Shown: piece after piece, positions 1-10,889 of the stretch
Layout: every line of letters starts with the position of its first letter
Position numbering within the stretch: the first letter of the stretch is position 1
NCBI GenBank assembly: GCA_025357635.1
Contig: JANXOV010000048.1
Span: 1-46,637 of the forward strand
Origin: Pseudomonadota bacterium
GTDB lineage: Bacteria; Pseudomonadota; Gammaproteobacteria; Steroidobacterales; Steroidobacteraceae
DNA: 46,637 nucleotides
Direction of reading: 5' to 3'
Position numbers and translations under genes: made by a program
The notes under the pieces: generated by a model
Database searches by the model: none
Told to the model about the DNA's origin: nothing
The model's input: only the letters and a program-made list of their open reading frames with translations

Positions 1-83
1 TAGAGGTCATCCATGGAGGGTGCTGCCGCCCTCCTTTGTTGCAGAGACATCAATCCCCTTTACTTTCGAAGGAGCGAGCAATT

Positions 84-2035
<1,952 letters not shown>

Positions 2036-2432
2036 ACACGGGATACAGGCGATGAGCGCGTTCCGACGCGCTGTCATGAACCGTTGGTATGCTGTCGTCG
2101 AGTGCCGCGGCGTTGAACCTCTCCGGTTTTCCACATTCATCATCTGCGACCCCCCGGCGGTCGTCGTCGGCTGGCAATGAAAGAAAACACGCTCGAGCGC
2201 ATCCAGGATCTGGAGGACGGGCGCCGGGTCTTCTCGCCGCCGATCAACAAAGGCGGCGCCGTGATCGCGGCCACATCGCCCCATATGAACGCCGCGCGCT
2301 TGTCCTTACATCTTGCAGGCGTTTCGCGTGTGACCTGCTTTGACCGCTCAGGTATGGTGCCCGAGAGCCCCCCAAGCGGCGCCGCTTTTTAGCGCCAGGG
2401 CTACCGGGCGTTCAATCGCGAGGAGAACATAA
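2036..2432. other. 397-bp gap after groEL, no confident gene
   Basis: Several short open frames overlap here, for example 2177-2392 on the plus strand, but none resembles a family I know. A 14-base palindrome, AAGCGGCGCCGCTT at 2374-2387 followed by T's, could act as a weak terminator. Just upstream of the Avd-like gene lies a stretch (2316-2343, ending RRFACDLL-stop in one frame) that loosely recalls the GFRCARDL-type end of a diversity-generating-retroelement target gene. That resemblance is weak. Confidence 0.4.
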
Positions 2433-2822
2433 ATGGCGCGCACCGAGCATTTGCCGATTTACAAGGCGAGCTACGACTTGTGTCTGTACCTCGAGGAGGC
2501 CGTGCACGCTTTTCCTCGGTATCACAAGTACACCCTCGGCAGCGATCTGCGCGATGCGGCCCGATCGGCGCTCAAGCTCGTCGTGCGCGCGAACGCCTCC
2601 CGTGAGCGCGAGGCGCTGCTGCTTCAGTTGCGTGAACAACTGGAAGAGCTCAAAGTGCTGCTGCGCCTCGGGCATGATTTAAAGGTGTTCGCTCGATTTG
2701 CTACCTTCGAGCACGCCATGATGCAAACCATCGAGTTAGCCAAGCAGAGCGAGGGCTGGCTCAAGAGCCAACGTCACCCTCAATCCCTGAGTTATCCACA
2801 GATGCGGCACTCTTTTGCATGA
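2433..2822 (+). CDS. avd: Avd-like four-helix-bundle protein (orphan DGR accessory protein)
   Basis: The 129-residue product opens LPIYKASYDLCLYLEE, continues FPRYHKYTLGSDLRDAAR and LLLRLGHDLKVF, and ends near residue 112 with GWLKSQ. This order of motifs is that of the four-helix-bundle proteins (23S-intervening-sequence/Avd family) encoded beside reverse transcriptases in diversity-generating retroelements. There Avd binds the reverse transcriptase and template RNA during mutagenic retrohoming. AGGAG at 2421-2425 supports the ATG at 2433. No reverse transcriptase or recognisable template repeat lies within reach; the next gene is an opposite-strand peroxidase. The gene is therefore either an orphan or the leftover of a deleted retroelement. 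The family also exists as stand-alone genes of unknown role, so function here is unproven. Confidence 0.75.
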   Translation: MARTEHLPIYKASYDLCLYLEEAVHAFPRYHKYTLGSDLRDAARSALKLVVRANASREREALLLQLREQLEELKVLLRLGHDLKVFARFATFEHAMMQTIELAKQSEGWLKSQRHPQSLSYPQMRHSFA

Positions 2823-3019
2823 ATCTTCTTCCTACACCTAAAAGCGGTCAATTTGGCAGGAGAGTTTGGGTTGACCGACGCACGCTTGGATTGAAAAAAG
2901 AATGAAACAGGACCGACATTGACCTGTGATTTCGCCTGAGCCATCACCGTACCCTCCTTCTATCACCTTGTTGTCGCCGACCAGAAGCCGCAAGGCTCAC
3001 TCAGCCACCGTTCACAAAT

Positions 3020-4555
3020 TCAAATTGTTCCGGCACCGATCTTCTGCAGTGTGTCGATCGATGGTGCAAAGAAGTACTCGCCCGCCGTCGTGGTGACGAA
3101 ATGCTTCACCGTGATGTTCGGTTTGGCCGGATCCAGCTGAAAGGTCCCGCTGACGGTCTGCGCAATGATCGGATCCTCGCCGGGCGTCACGCCGGTCGGA
3201 AACGGTGGAAACTGCGCATTGTTGATCCACTTCGACTGCACGAATTCGAACTGCCGCTCCAGATCCGTCTGATAACAAAAGAACAGCAAACCGCGGGGAT
3301 CACTGGGCTGTCCGCCGGGCCGATTGCCGATGGAGGCTCCAAATGGAATACCGCGGCGCAATAATCGGTGGGTTTGAGTTTCCGGTTCGCTGTCGCAGGC
3401 CTTCTGCAGCGTTCGCTCATCGCGCGGATAGGCCTTGCGGATGTGCCCGGCGAGCGGGCAGATCGCGCCGTTCGCATCATCGCCAAACTCAAAATTCAGG
3501 TTCAGCGTGTCGCTGTTGGCCAGCGCCGGCGTCACCGTCACGCTGCCCGGGTCGGTCGGCGACACCACAAACGGTTGCGGCTGAAAATGCCGTTCTTCAA
3601 GCGGACATCCGCTCTTGTAGCGTCCCACAAGCTTTGCGCCCAATAGGTCCTTGTGGATTCCCGCTTGCGACGCGAGGGCCGTCACTTGCTGGTCAAAGGC
3701 CGGCACGTCCTGAGCCAGTCGCCGGAACACGAGATACGATCCATCCGCGGTCCAGGACGGTCCGGATTTGCTCGGCGCACCTGCCTGCGTATTGAAGCCG
3801 CAGCCGCCCACCGGCGACTTTGGAATCTGGGTTGGGTAGCCCAGCACAAATTCACCCGGCCACAGCAAATCCTGGCCCGGATGTCCTTGATCGGGATTGC
3901 CGAGCGGGTCATCCGGTTGCGTCACACCGCGAATTCCCGGTTGAGAGATGCCATCTTTGAATCCGAAATGCTCGTGCCCCGCCTCGGCGCCCTCCCGCGT
4001 ACGCCCCTGCACGACTTGCAGCGGCGTGACGCCGGCGATGAACTTGGCGCTGGCCGTAATGTCGTTGACCCGGTCGCTCAGCGACTGCAAGTCATCCGCG
4101 GCGATTTGCAACACTACGTGAACATCAGAGGTTCCGAACGGTGCGATCCACTTCGATGGCGCGCTCGCCCCTTGATCGCCGATCAGCGGCGCGCGCGCGG
4201 CCATGCCTTGCTTGAATGCCGTCGGAAACTTTGTCAGGTCGGCGGCCTTGAGGTTTAGCGCACTGAGTCCACTGAAGGTCAGCGCCAAGTTGGTCCAAGC
4301 GGCCGAAATGAGCGACTCGGGCTTCTCAATACCCGACGCCAGCAATGCTTTAAACTGTGCATTGAATTTCAGCACCTCCGTGCTGCTGGAGTTCGCGACA
4401 CTGACTTTGGAATCCGGATCCGCAATGTCCTGGATCCACGCCCGCCCCTTCACGGCACTCTTAAATTTCAGGAACAGGAAGGTTTGAAAATCCTTGTTGA
4501 ACCCACCCAATATGTTGCCCTGTATGTTGTCCAGGTTGAGTGCTTTGACAGCCAT
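3020..4555 (-). CDS. DyP-type heme peroxidase
   Basis: A 511-residue dye-decolorizing peroxidase, which uses heme and hydrogen peroxide to oxidise bulky substrates. The family signature GFKDGISQPG is at residues 198-207, with the distal catalytic Asp201. The likely proximal heme ligand is His371 in CPLAGHIRKAYPRDE, and the distal Arg lies in HRLLRRGIPFG (about 396-406). The length matches the longer, fungal-like DyP class rather than the short bacterial EfeB class. No signal peptide is seen, and I see no encapsulin-targeting tail. I start it at the ATG at 4555 because AAGGAG precedes it; the open frame extends 32 codons further without family resemblance. It stands alone, transcribed away from the sigma-factor remnant. 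Confidence 0.93.
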   Translation of the reverse strand: MAVKALNLDNIQGNILGGFNKDFQTFLFLKFKSAVKGRAWIQDIADPDSKVSVANSSSTEVLKFNAQFKALLASGIEKPESLISAAWTNLALTFSGLSALNLKAADLTKFPTAFKQGMAARAPLIGDQGASAPSKWIAPFGTSDVHVVLQIAADDLQSLSDRVNDITASAKFIAGVTPLQVVQGRTREGAEAGHEHFGFKDGISQPGIRGVTQPDDPLGNPDQGHPGQDLLWPGEFVLGYPTQIPKSPVGGCGFNTQAGAPSKSGPSWTADGSYLVFRRLAQDVPAFDQQVTALASQAGIHKDLLGAKLVGRYKSGCPLEERHFQPQPFVVSPTDPGSVTVTPALANSDTLNLNFEFGDDANGAICPLAGHIRKAYPRDERTLQKACDSEPETQTHRLLRRGIPFGASIGNRPGGQPSDPRGLLFFCYQTDLERQFEFVQSKWINNAQFPPFPTGVTPGEDPIIAQTVSGTFQLDPAKPNITVKHFVTTTAGEYFFAPSIDTLQKIGAGTI

Positions 4556-4925
4556 GATGTGCTCCTTGCGGGACTGTGGTTGCTGTGGGCGCAATCGACT
4601 TCGGTCTTGAGCTCCAATAGGGGGGACGCATGCGCCGTCGGCGAACGACACACGAATCCAGTGAGGGAACGTCGGTGTCGTGCGGAATCAGATATCCCTA
4701 TCAACACCAGACGCAATTCAGACGATATTTCGGCCATCTCCCTCGGCGACGGAATTCACAACATACGCTACTCCGCTGTTTTGTAGGGGTCAACGGGAAA
4801 GACAATTTCCTTTAAATGCGCCGCCGTGACGTGTCGACGGAATGTCCAACTCCGCATTGAGTTTCCAAGGCGACGCGAAGTCGAATCGCTCTCTGAGTTC
4901 GCAGCTTGCCTAACTCCCCCGCCCC

Positions 4926-5267
4926 TCATGAGTCGTTGGATTCCCAGGACGAGGGATCTCTATCATCGGTACGAGATAATTCGATCGACGCTGCGCAGGC
5001 ACCGATGCGCTGCTCGATGAACCTCTGCTCCATCGGGTTGCGCGCGAGAGGCAGGGCAGCCGCAAAGTGCGCGCGCGCGGCCCCATGACGCCCGCACTGA
5101 AATTCAAGCTCACCCAGAGTGATCGGACAGAACTGATAGTGGCCCAACCGCTCGCGGTTCGCGATCGCGCGCAGGGCCGCCGGCCCCTGCTCGGATCCCG
5201 CATGTTGAGCAATCGCAATCGCCCGGTTGAGGTCACCCCGAGTCGTGGGGGCAGTCCAGCCGAGTTC
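4926..5267 (-). pseudogene. Remnant of an ECF-type sigma factor (C-terminal, DUF6596-like part)
   Basis: Reading the minus strand from just after an in-frame TGA (5268-5270), the frame stays open for 113 codons. It gives DLNRAIAIAQHAG, GPAALRAIA, then CGRHGAARAHFAAAL and NPMEQRFIEQRIGACA. These match the C-terminal helical-repeat region of sigma factors of the SigJ/DUF6596 type, where LNRA(V/I)A, GR..EA...Y..AL and E..FL..R(L/I) are hallmarks. The region-2 and region-4 DNA-binding parts that should precede it are absent, and no start with a ribosome site is present. I read it as a decayed C-terminal fragment. Confidence 0.55.
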
Positions 5268-5536
5268 TCAATCTCCCGTCCGCAACCGCTATGAGTACTT
5301 TTTACATGAATCTTCCCAGCGGGCCTACATGTATCGGGCTTCGCATATTCTTACCTGCTCACCCCACCGTGCCGCCTCTATCCGCTTCCTGTTCGTCGCG
5401 CCAGCGCTTTGCTTCCGGCTTCCTTCCGAGTCCCGGTCGCCCGGGAAACCGTTGCCTTCCGCTAACACTTGCCCATGTCGGCTGTGTAGAGGACTTTCAC
5501 CTCCATATGAGTGCGCCCTGCCGGGCGCACAAGAGA
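5268..5536. other. 269-bp non-coding stretch, possible decayed repeat
   Basis: No gene can be supported. The stretch has short open frames on several strands and a pyrimidine-rich run ending in GAGGACTTTCACCTCC and a GCGCCC/GGGCGC hairpin (about 5515-5528). It has the look of a dispersed non-coding repeat, but I cannot name the family from this single copy. Confidence 0.25.
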
Positions 5537-5568
5537 ACGGGCCCGACTCGAGAGCGAGCCGGGCCCGT
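5537..5568 (-). terminator. Rho-independent terminator after the exported 651-residue protein
   Basis: ACGGGCCCG (5537-5545) pairs with CGGGCCCGT (5560-5568), with further pairing of the CTCG/CGAG inner arms. On the minus strand the stem is followed by TTCTCTT. It lies 37 bases beyond the stop of the gene ending at 5605 and could also stop plus-strand transcription, since GTTTAG follows on that side. Confidence 0.75.
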
Positions 5569-5604
5569 TTAGTGCGGAACTTACCGTCCGCTGGGTCAGT
5601 CAAG

Positions 5605-7560
5605 TCACGGCACCGTCACCAGTGAGATGCGCGTGTCCCAGTTCGCGAGCGCGGTGCGCGTGGCGCCGCAGCTCCCGAGGGTCGCCACGTACTGCGCCAG
5701 CGTGCAGGTCTGGCCGATGTACTCGGAGGCGATCCAGACGGACTGGCCGTCGACGGCGATCGCCGCACCGTAGTCGCCCCAGCGGGGCCGGTTCGGGAAG
5801 CCGTCGATAGCGGGGTAGCCCGTGAAGCCGTCCTGGGGACCAAGACCTGCGGCCGCGATTTGCACGCTCCCGGCGCCGCGCCGTGCATCCAAGATTGCGT
5901 AGCCGGCGCTCGGGTAGTAGTCGTTGCCGACCACCGTGAAGGCCATGACGCCCTTGCCGGAGGCCGTGACACCGATGGCCGGAAAGTTGAGATTGTTGCC
6001 TGCCAGCGCGAGATCGCCCTGCCGTACGAGCTCGGCCTCGAGCTCTTCCGAAGACCCTTCCGGCCTCACAATGAAGTACTCGATACCCGCCTGGGTCGCG
6101 CCGCCGACCTTGACTGCGGTGTCGAGCGCGCCGTAGACCAGGCCGTTGGCGTAGACCACTTGCTGCATGCGCGTGTCAAGCGAATCGAGCGTCGATTCTG
6201 GGTTGGGCGCGAACGGATCGGGCGTACCGAGCAGAAAGTTCGTCGCGCAGGCCGCGTCGTTCAAACACTGACCCTGCGGGTAGTCGCCGGCTTTCTGATT
6301 GGACGGCGGCGGAACGGAGTATTGATGGACGCCGATGTGGGTCTTCTTCAGCGACAACGCCGGGCTGCCGCTGTCCAACGTGTCGGTGCGTGTCAGCGCC
6401 CAAACCAGAATGTGATTCGAGCTGCGGGGTCCGGCCACCGTGCCGTCCCCGTGGGCCTCGTCGGCCGCGTTCGAGCTCAAGAAATATTCGGTGCCGGGCG
6501 CGTAGTCGCTCGCAGGACTCGTCGCCGGCCAGATGGTGAAGCCGGAATTACCGCGATCCACGCCGTGCGTGTCAAACTGCGTGACCTGAACGGCGGTGTC
6601 GTTGCGGGCCAGCGCGTGCTTGGAGAAGGCGTAGATCTGCGCGCCGTGAAACTCGGGCCCGAACAGCGAGTACTCATTCGTCGTCACGTAGAAGCCGTTG
6701 GCGTCGGCGCCGAGTTGCGGATAGTCTCCGATGCACGGACCCAGCGAGCAGCCGTGGCTCGGCGTTCCCTGGGTGCCGTCGTCCTGCACCGGCAGCCGAT
6801 AAATGCTCCAGGCTCCGGTCGGGTCGGACGTCTGGCTGACGGCGATGTCGATGTGGTTGGGGCCCAAGTACGCCCCACTCGCCGCGTCCACGTCCAATGT
6901 CAGTGCGATCTGGAACCAGCGCTGCGTGTCGGCATCGTAGTAGCAGCTCGGATCGGTCACAGCCGGTCCCACTAGGCCCGCGGTGCGATTGACCTGCGCC
7001 ACGTACCCATAGAAGGTGTTGAGGTCGATGACGCCGGTCTTAGGATTGCCCTGGGTGTCATAGACCCGCAGCACATCGTTCACCGACTCCATGACGAAGC
7101 CGTTGCCGGCGCACATGCCCTGGTCGGGGGGCTCGACGGTAAACTGGTTGCCGCCGTTGGCGCGCCGCTGCGCCCAGTCGTTCAAGCCATCGAAGCTCAC
7201 CGCCAACTGCGCGTTCGCCACTGCAAGGCTCGCCGCCTCGCGGCCGCCCCCCGCCGACTCGGCCGTCGTCATGTGACGGTGTACCACCTCGTCTGCCCGC
7301 GCGTTGTTGGCGCGTGGTGCCTGGGGCGCGACGCTTGCCGCCTTGGCATTACCGCCATCACCGACGGCAATTGTGTCGATCTCAGGCCGTTGCAGTATGT
7401 CGGGGCCCGTGGTCGTGTCTCGAGATGCCGTCGTCACCGTATTGCTGATGACGAGAAATCGAGTGGCTTGTGCGCCAGCGGTATGCGCCATGAGCGCGCC
7501 GCCGACTAGAGCCGCGAGCGCCACTGCCGTGGCCGACTTCGATCGTACGCTGATTCTCAT
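5605..7560 (-). CDS. Exported protein of unknown function, 651 residues
   Basis: The product starts with a clear Sec signal peptide: MRISVRSKSATAVALAALV, then hydrophobic to about residue 28, with likely cleavage after AGAQA. The mature part has no motif I recognise. It contains repeated short strands rich in Tyr, Asp and Gly (for example FQIALTLDV, GAQIYAFSK, YPAIDGFPNRPRWGDYGAA near the end). It also has scattered Cys residues, several in short CxxxC-like pairs (GCSLGPC, QCLNDAAC), which suggest disulphides in a periplasmic or secreted beta-rich, possibly beta-propeller, fold. GGGGAGGA directly precedes the ATG at 7560, which decides this start over one 36 codons upstream. It is a single-gene unit closed by the hairpin at 5537-5568. 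Confidence 0.8.
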   Translation of the reverse strand: MRISVRSKSATAVALAALVGGALMAHTAGAQATRFLVISNTVTTASRDTTTGPDILQRPEIDTIAVGDGGNAKAASVAPQAPRANNARADEVVHRHMTTAESAGGGREAASLAVANAQLAVSFDGLNDWAQRRANGGNQFTVEPPDQGMCAGNGFVMESVNDVLRVYDTQGNPKTGVIDLNTFYGYVAQVNRTAGLVGPAVTDPSCYYDADTQRWFQIALTLDVDAASGAYLGPNHIDIAVSQTSDPTGAWSIYRLPVQDDGTQGTPSHGCSLGPCIGDYPQLGADANGFYVTTNEYSLFGPEFHGAQIYAFSKHALARNDTAVQVTQFDTHGVDRGNSGFTIWPATSPASDYAPGTEYFLSSNAADEAHGDGTVAGPRSSNHILVWALTRTDTLDSGSPALSLKKTHIGVHQYSVPPPSNQKAGDYPQGQCLNDAACATNFLLGTPDPFAPNPESTLDSLDTRMQQVVYANGLVYGALDTAVKVGGATQAGIEYFIVRPEGSSEELEAELVRQGDLALAGNNLNFPAIGVTASGKGVMAFTVVGNDYYPSAGYAILDARRGAGSVQIAAAGLGPQDGFTGYPAIDGFPNRPRWGDYGAAIAVDGQSVWIASEYIGQTCTLAQYVATLGSCGATRTALANWDTRISLVTVP

Positions 7561-7702
7561 GAAATCCTCCCCGTAGCGCCCCGGCTGCGCCGAAGCAAAT
7601 TGGTATTGTTGTGTGTCTCTTGCTAGGAGCTCGCGGGACTTGTACACCTGCGCTCTGGGGGCGGTCAATTAGGGAGTTACCCTCAGCGATATTGCTTTTT
7701 AC

Positions 7703-9088
7703 GGGTCTTCGTGATTTCGTATGGGTAAATCGATGCGCCTGATCACGACGCCAAGCCTATTTTCATAGGGTTCGGCGCACATTGAGAACCGGCGGAAAGT
7801 TGGCATGATGTACGGATGGCCAAACCCATCAGTGGCCGCCGGTTGGCGGACGCGTATACCTTTTCGGGCTTTCGCTTCCTGCAGCGTGTCCAAGGACTGT
7901 TCGGCGAGCCCGGCGCCCGGCTCATCACGCTCGTCCGGCGGGGAAAAAAACGATCTGCGGGGCCTGCGGCACTGTGCATCGCACCTGGTACGACCGAAGG
8001 CAACGGCGAGTCCGGGACCTCTCCTGCGCCGATCAGCGTATCTACCTCGACTTGGAGGTACGTCGAGTCGACTGCCGCCAGTGTGGTGCGGTGAAGCGCG
8101 AGCGGCTGGACTTTCTGGTCGAGAACGCGCTGCACACGAAGCGCTTTGCCTTGTACGTGGGGCGGCGCTGCCGCAGTGGCCCCATCCGCGACGTCGCCGC
8201 GGAGCTGCACTTGGACTGGCAGACCGTCAAGCGCCTGGAGATGGACTACATGCGCGAGCAGATCCGGCGTGTAGGGACCCCGGGGCCGAAGGTCATTGGC
8301 GTCGATGAGATCTCGATCCGCAAAGGCCATACCTACCGCATCGTGGTCAGCGACCTGGTTCGGCGCCGTCCGATCTGGTTCGGCGGGGAAGACCGGAGCG
8401 AGGCGAGTATGGACGCGTTCTACCGATTTCTCGGCCAAAAGAAGGCCAAGCGTATCCGCCTCGCCGTCATGGACATGTGGAAGGCGTTTCGTAACTCCAC
8501 CCACAACAATGCGCCGCAGGCGGCGATCCTGTTCGACAAGTTTCACGTGATGAAGCACCTGGGCGAGGCCCTCGACAAGATCCGCAAGGCCGAGTACGCG
8601 CGCCTCACGGGCAAGCAGCGTCAGTTCATCAAGGGGCAAAAATACACCCTCCTGTCGCATCCGCAGAACCTCACCGGCTCCGCCCGCAAAAACCTGAAGT
8701 TGCTGCTGGCGGCCAACAAGCGGCTGAACACCGCCTACCTGCTCAAGGAATCCTTCGGCCAACTCTGGGACTACAACCGCGAGGCCTGGGCGAGGAAGTT
8801 CTTCGAGAACTGGCGCGCGAGCCTGAAGTGGCAGCGCTTGAAGCCGTACGAGAAGTTCGCTGCCATGATCGAGCGGCACTGGGATGGTATCGCCGCCTAC
8901 TGCCAAGCCGAAAACAAGGTCGCCCTCGGCTTCGTCGAGGGCTTGAACAACAAGATACGGGTCCTGCAGCGTCGTGCCTACGGTCTGCGCGACGAGGAGT
9001 ACCTTCGACTGAAGGTCCTCACCTGCATGCTGCCTCAACTTTGAACACAAAATGATCAACTTCTATCCACTCGTTTCCACGATGACCC
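7703..9088 (+). mobile_element. ISL3-family insertion sequence, about 1386 bp
   Basis: The ends carry imperfect terminal inverted repeats. The left end reads GGGTCTTCGTGATTTCG from 7703, and the right end, read inward on the minus strand from 9088, reads GGGTCATCGTGGAAACG. Between them is one transposase gene in two overlapping frames. The right boundary is confirmed because IS91-type transposase coding sequence resumes at base 9089. The eight bases outside the two ends (CTTTTTAC and GAAATTGT) do not match, so no target duplication is left. The DNA left of the element is unrelated to IS91, which implies a deletion or rearrangement after insertion. Confidence 0.8.
7816..9044 (+). CDS. tnpA: ISL3-family transposase, needs a -1 frameshift at A7
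   Basis: The first frame runs from the ATG at 7816 and encodes an N-terminal segment (LADAYTFSGFRFLQRVQGL, ITLVRRGKK). At 7944-7950 seven A's form an A-AAA-AAA slippery heptamer in exactly the right phase. A -1 shift there leads into the second frame, giving TICGACGTVH, a zinc-finger CxxC matched by VDCRQCG. The DDE transposase follows with VIGVDEISIRKGHTY, LAVMDMWKAF, ILFDKFHVMKHL and a C-terminal EGLNNKIRVLQRRAYG. The joined product would be about 409 residues, normal for ISL3. Without the shift, the second frame can only start at a GTG (7974) inside the zinc finger. This may be programmed frameshifting or a simple mutation in a homopolymer. Confidence 0.85.
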
Positions 9089-9934
9089 GAAATTGTTTAT
9101 GGCTTGCTGTTTGATATCGCCGCCCAGACCCTGCGCACGATCGCCGCCGATCCGAAGCATCTGGGTGCGCGGATCGGCACGACCTTGGTGTTGCACACCT
9201 GGGGTTCGGCCCTGACGCACCACCCACATATCCACGGCATCGTGCCCGGCGGCGGCCTCGCTGCCGACGCCGACCGCTGGGTATCCTGCAAGCCGGGGTT
9301 CTTCCTTCCGGTGCGGGTCCTGTCGCGCCTGTTCCGGCGTCGCTTCTGTGAAGAGCTTCAACGCCTGCACTGTGAGGGCCAGCTCAAGTTCTTCGGTGAG
9401 CATGTGGACCTGTCCGATCCCGAGGTCTTTGCCGACTGGCTCGCGCCGCTGCGTCAGTGCGAGTGGGTCGTCTACGCCAAGCGACCCTTCGCAGGGCCGC
9501 AGGCCGTGCTCGCCTACTTGTCGCGCTACACCCACCGCGTCGCCATCTCCAACTCCCGGCTCCTGCGTCACGATGATCGCGGCGTCACCTTCCGCTGGAA
9601 GGACTACCGTGAACACGGCCGCACGCGCCAAAAGGTCATGACACTGCAGACCGAGGAGTTCATGCGCCGCTTCCTGCTGCACGTGTTGCCCTCGGGCTTT
9701 CATCGCATCCGCCATTACGGACTGCTCGCCAACGCCAACCGCCAGCGCGATATCCCCATCGTTCGAGCGTTGCTGCACCAGCCGGCACCGCTGCCTGCTG
9801 CGGACCGCAAAGCCGATCACACCTGCGCGCAACCCGCCTTCCTGTGTCGGCACTGCGGCGCTCCGATGCTCCTCATCGAGACCTTCGCACGCGCGCAATA
9901 TATTCGCGGACCGCCGGCCGCGCGCTCCTCATGA
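9089..9934 (+). pseudogene. IS91-family HUH/Y2 transposase, 5' end lost
   Basis: An open frame of 281 codons begins exactly where the ISL3 element ends, reading EIVYGLLFDIAAQTLRTIA. It includes the HUH motif in HHPHIHGIVPGGGL and the tyrosine motif YLSRYTHRVAISNSRL, and ends with a cysteine pair in CRHCGAPM. These are features of IS91/IS801-type rolling-circle transposases. Roughly the first 100-130 residues, including the N-terminal zinc-binding part, are missing, and no native start is present, so the copy is dead. The C-terminal end appears intact. Confidence 0.88.
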
Positions 9935-10210
9935 GCAACTGGGCTTCAACCGACTCGACTTCACCGAGGGCATTGATCAACATCATGCCGTCGCGAACGC
10001 CTGTGGCTTCGTGCTGCAAATCGCGCCGGCATTGCTGCCACCTGCGCCTCTACGAGGCCCGGTTACGCAGCGTACTTGGCGCGCCAGCGACACACACCGC
10101 TCACACCGACACGGCAATCCTTGCTTCATTCACTTCTGCCGACGTTCAAATCCCCATAGCACTGCATATCTGCTGATCGGAATCAGCAACCCCCGCGGTT
10201 TCCTCCCTTG
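9935..10210. other. Non-coding tail after the IS91 remnant
   Basis: I see no gene. This stretch probably holds the non-coding 3' end of the IS91-type element and flanking DNA, but the element's terminus cannot be fixed without a second copy. Confidence 0.3.
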
Positions 10211-10288
10211 AGGATTGTCCAACACCGGCCCGTCGGGGTCGGCGAGGCTGGTTAGTTGCGCGCACGTGGGCCGGCGTCGGACAATCCT
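10211..10288. repeat. 21-bp imperfect inverted repeat with 36-base loop
   Basis: AGGATTGTCC-AACACCGGCCC (10211-10231) is complementary to GGGCCGGCGTC-GGACAATCCT (10268-10288), with two mismatches that become G-U pairs in minus-strand RNA. It lies about 75 bases before the broken MAPEG gene. It could be a terminal structure of the IS91 remnant, a miniature element, or a degenerate integron attC-like site. The outer boxes GTCCAAC and GTCGGAC only half fit attC. Confidence 0.6.
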
Positions 10289-10361
10289 TAACAAAAGTTG
10301 CCCGTTGGCAGCCATAACCTTGCATTGATATGATTGGATCGTTAGTAACAGGGGAGTCTGT

Positions 10362-10665
10362 ATGACCACCGTTACCATTTTGTATGCGGGTTTGCTGGGT
10401 CTGCTGTCCTTGGTGCTGTCGGCGGCATCGGGCATCATGCGCGGCAAGAAGAATATCGATGCTGGCGATGGCGGCGATCGCGAGCAACTACATACACTAT
10501 CTAGGCGCGGCGCTGCTGGTTGGCCGTGTGTTGCACGCGGCGTTCTTCAAGCAAGGCGTGAAATCCGTGCCGCGCGGCATTGGTGCAGGCATCACCGGAC
10601 TCGTGGTCGCGATATCGTCGATTTGGCTGCTAACGATCTACTTCTATGGCAGTGGTTCTCGTTAG
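10362..10665 (+). pseudogene. MAPEG-family membrane protein gene, internally deleted
   Basis: The frame from the ATG at 10362 begins TTVTILYAGLLGLLSL, then SGIMRGKKNIDAGDGGD, as intact MAPEG proteins do. MAPEG proteins are membrane proteins related to glutathione-using eicosanoid enzymes. The C-terminal half, NYIHYLGAALLVGRVLHAAF to IYFYGSGSR (stop at 10663-10665), is in another frame. The part that should lie between (RAH.NF.EY.P and the second membrane helix) is missing. The join falls in the low-complexity run GATGCTGGCGATGGCGGCGATCG, so slippage or a short-repeat deletion is likely. The gene is followed by about 220 bases without a recognisable gene. Confidence 0.75.
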
Positions 10666-10889
10666 AGAGTGATCGCCACTTGCAAGACTCCATCGCGCCG
10701 CGAAGCGATGACGGCTATCCGCCGGCGAATGCCGATGGTTGGTTGACCGCCGCAGCAGCAATGGTCATTCGCAGCCAATTCTTGTGGGCAATACCAGCCG
10801 CCTGCCAACTCAACCACGCCGTGCACGAGGCTGCCCTGAACGCGCGCAGTGAGATTTTCAACAGAATAAGCCCACCATGACAATTGAGC

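Noticed and set aside
1..83. CIRCE element upstream of groES
   Set aside because: No TTAGCACTC-N9-GAGTGCTAA or close variant is present; only a short GC hairpin is seen.
2095..2165. tRNA-like or rRNA-like sequence after groEL
   Set aside because: A GGTTCAA-like piece on the minus strand lacks the surrounding stems; no cloverleaf can be drawn.
2823..3019. DGR template repeat downstream of avd
   Set aside because: No adenine-rich template or matching variable repeat is visible, and no reverse transcriptase follows.
7743..9059. 438-codon minus-strand open frame opposite the ISL3 transposase
   Set aside because: Antisense shadow of the transposase coding sequence in GC-rich DNA.
10211..10288. 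Integron attC site
   Set aside because: The outer GTCCAAC box fits, but its partner is GTCGGAC rather than GTTRRRY. The pairing extends ten bases beyond the boxes, and no integron integrase or cassette array is present.
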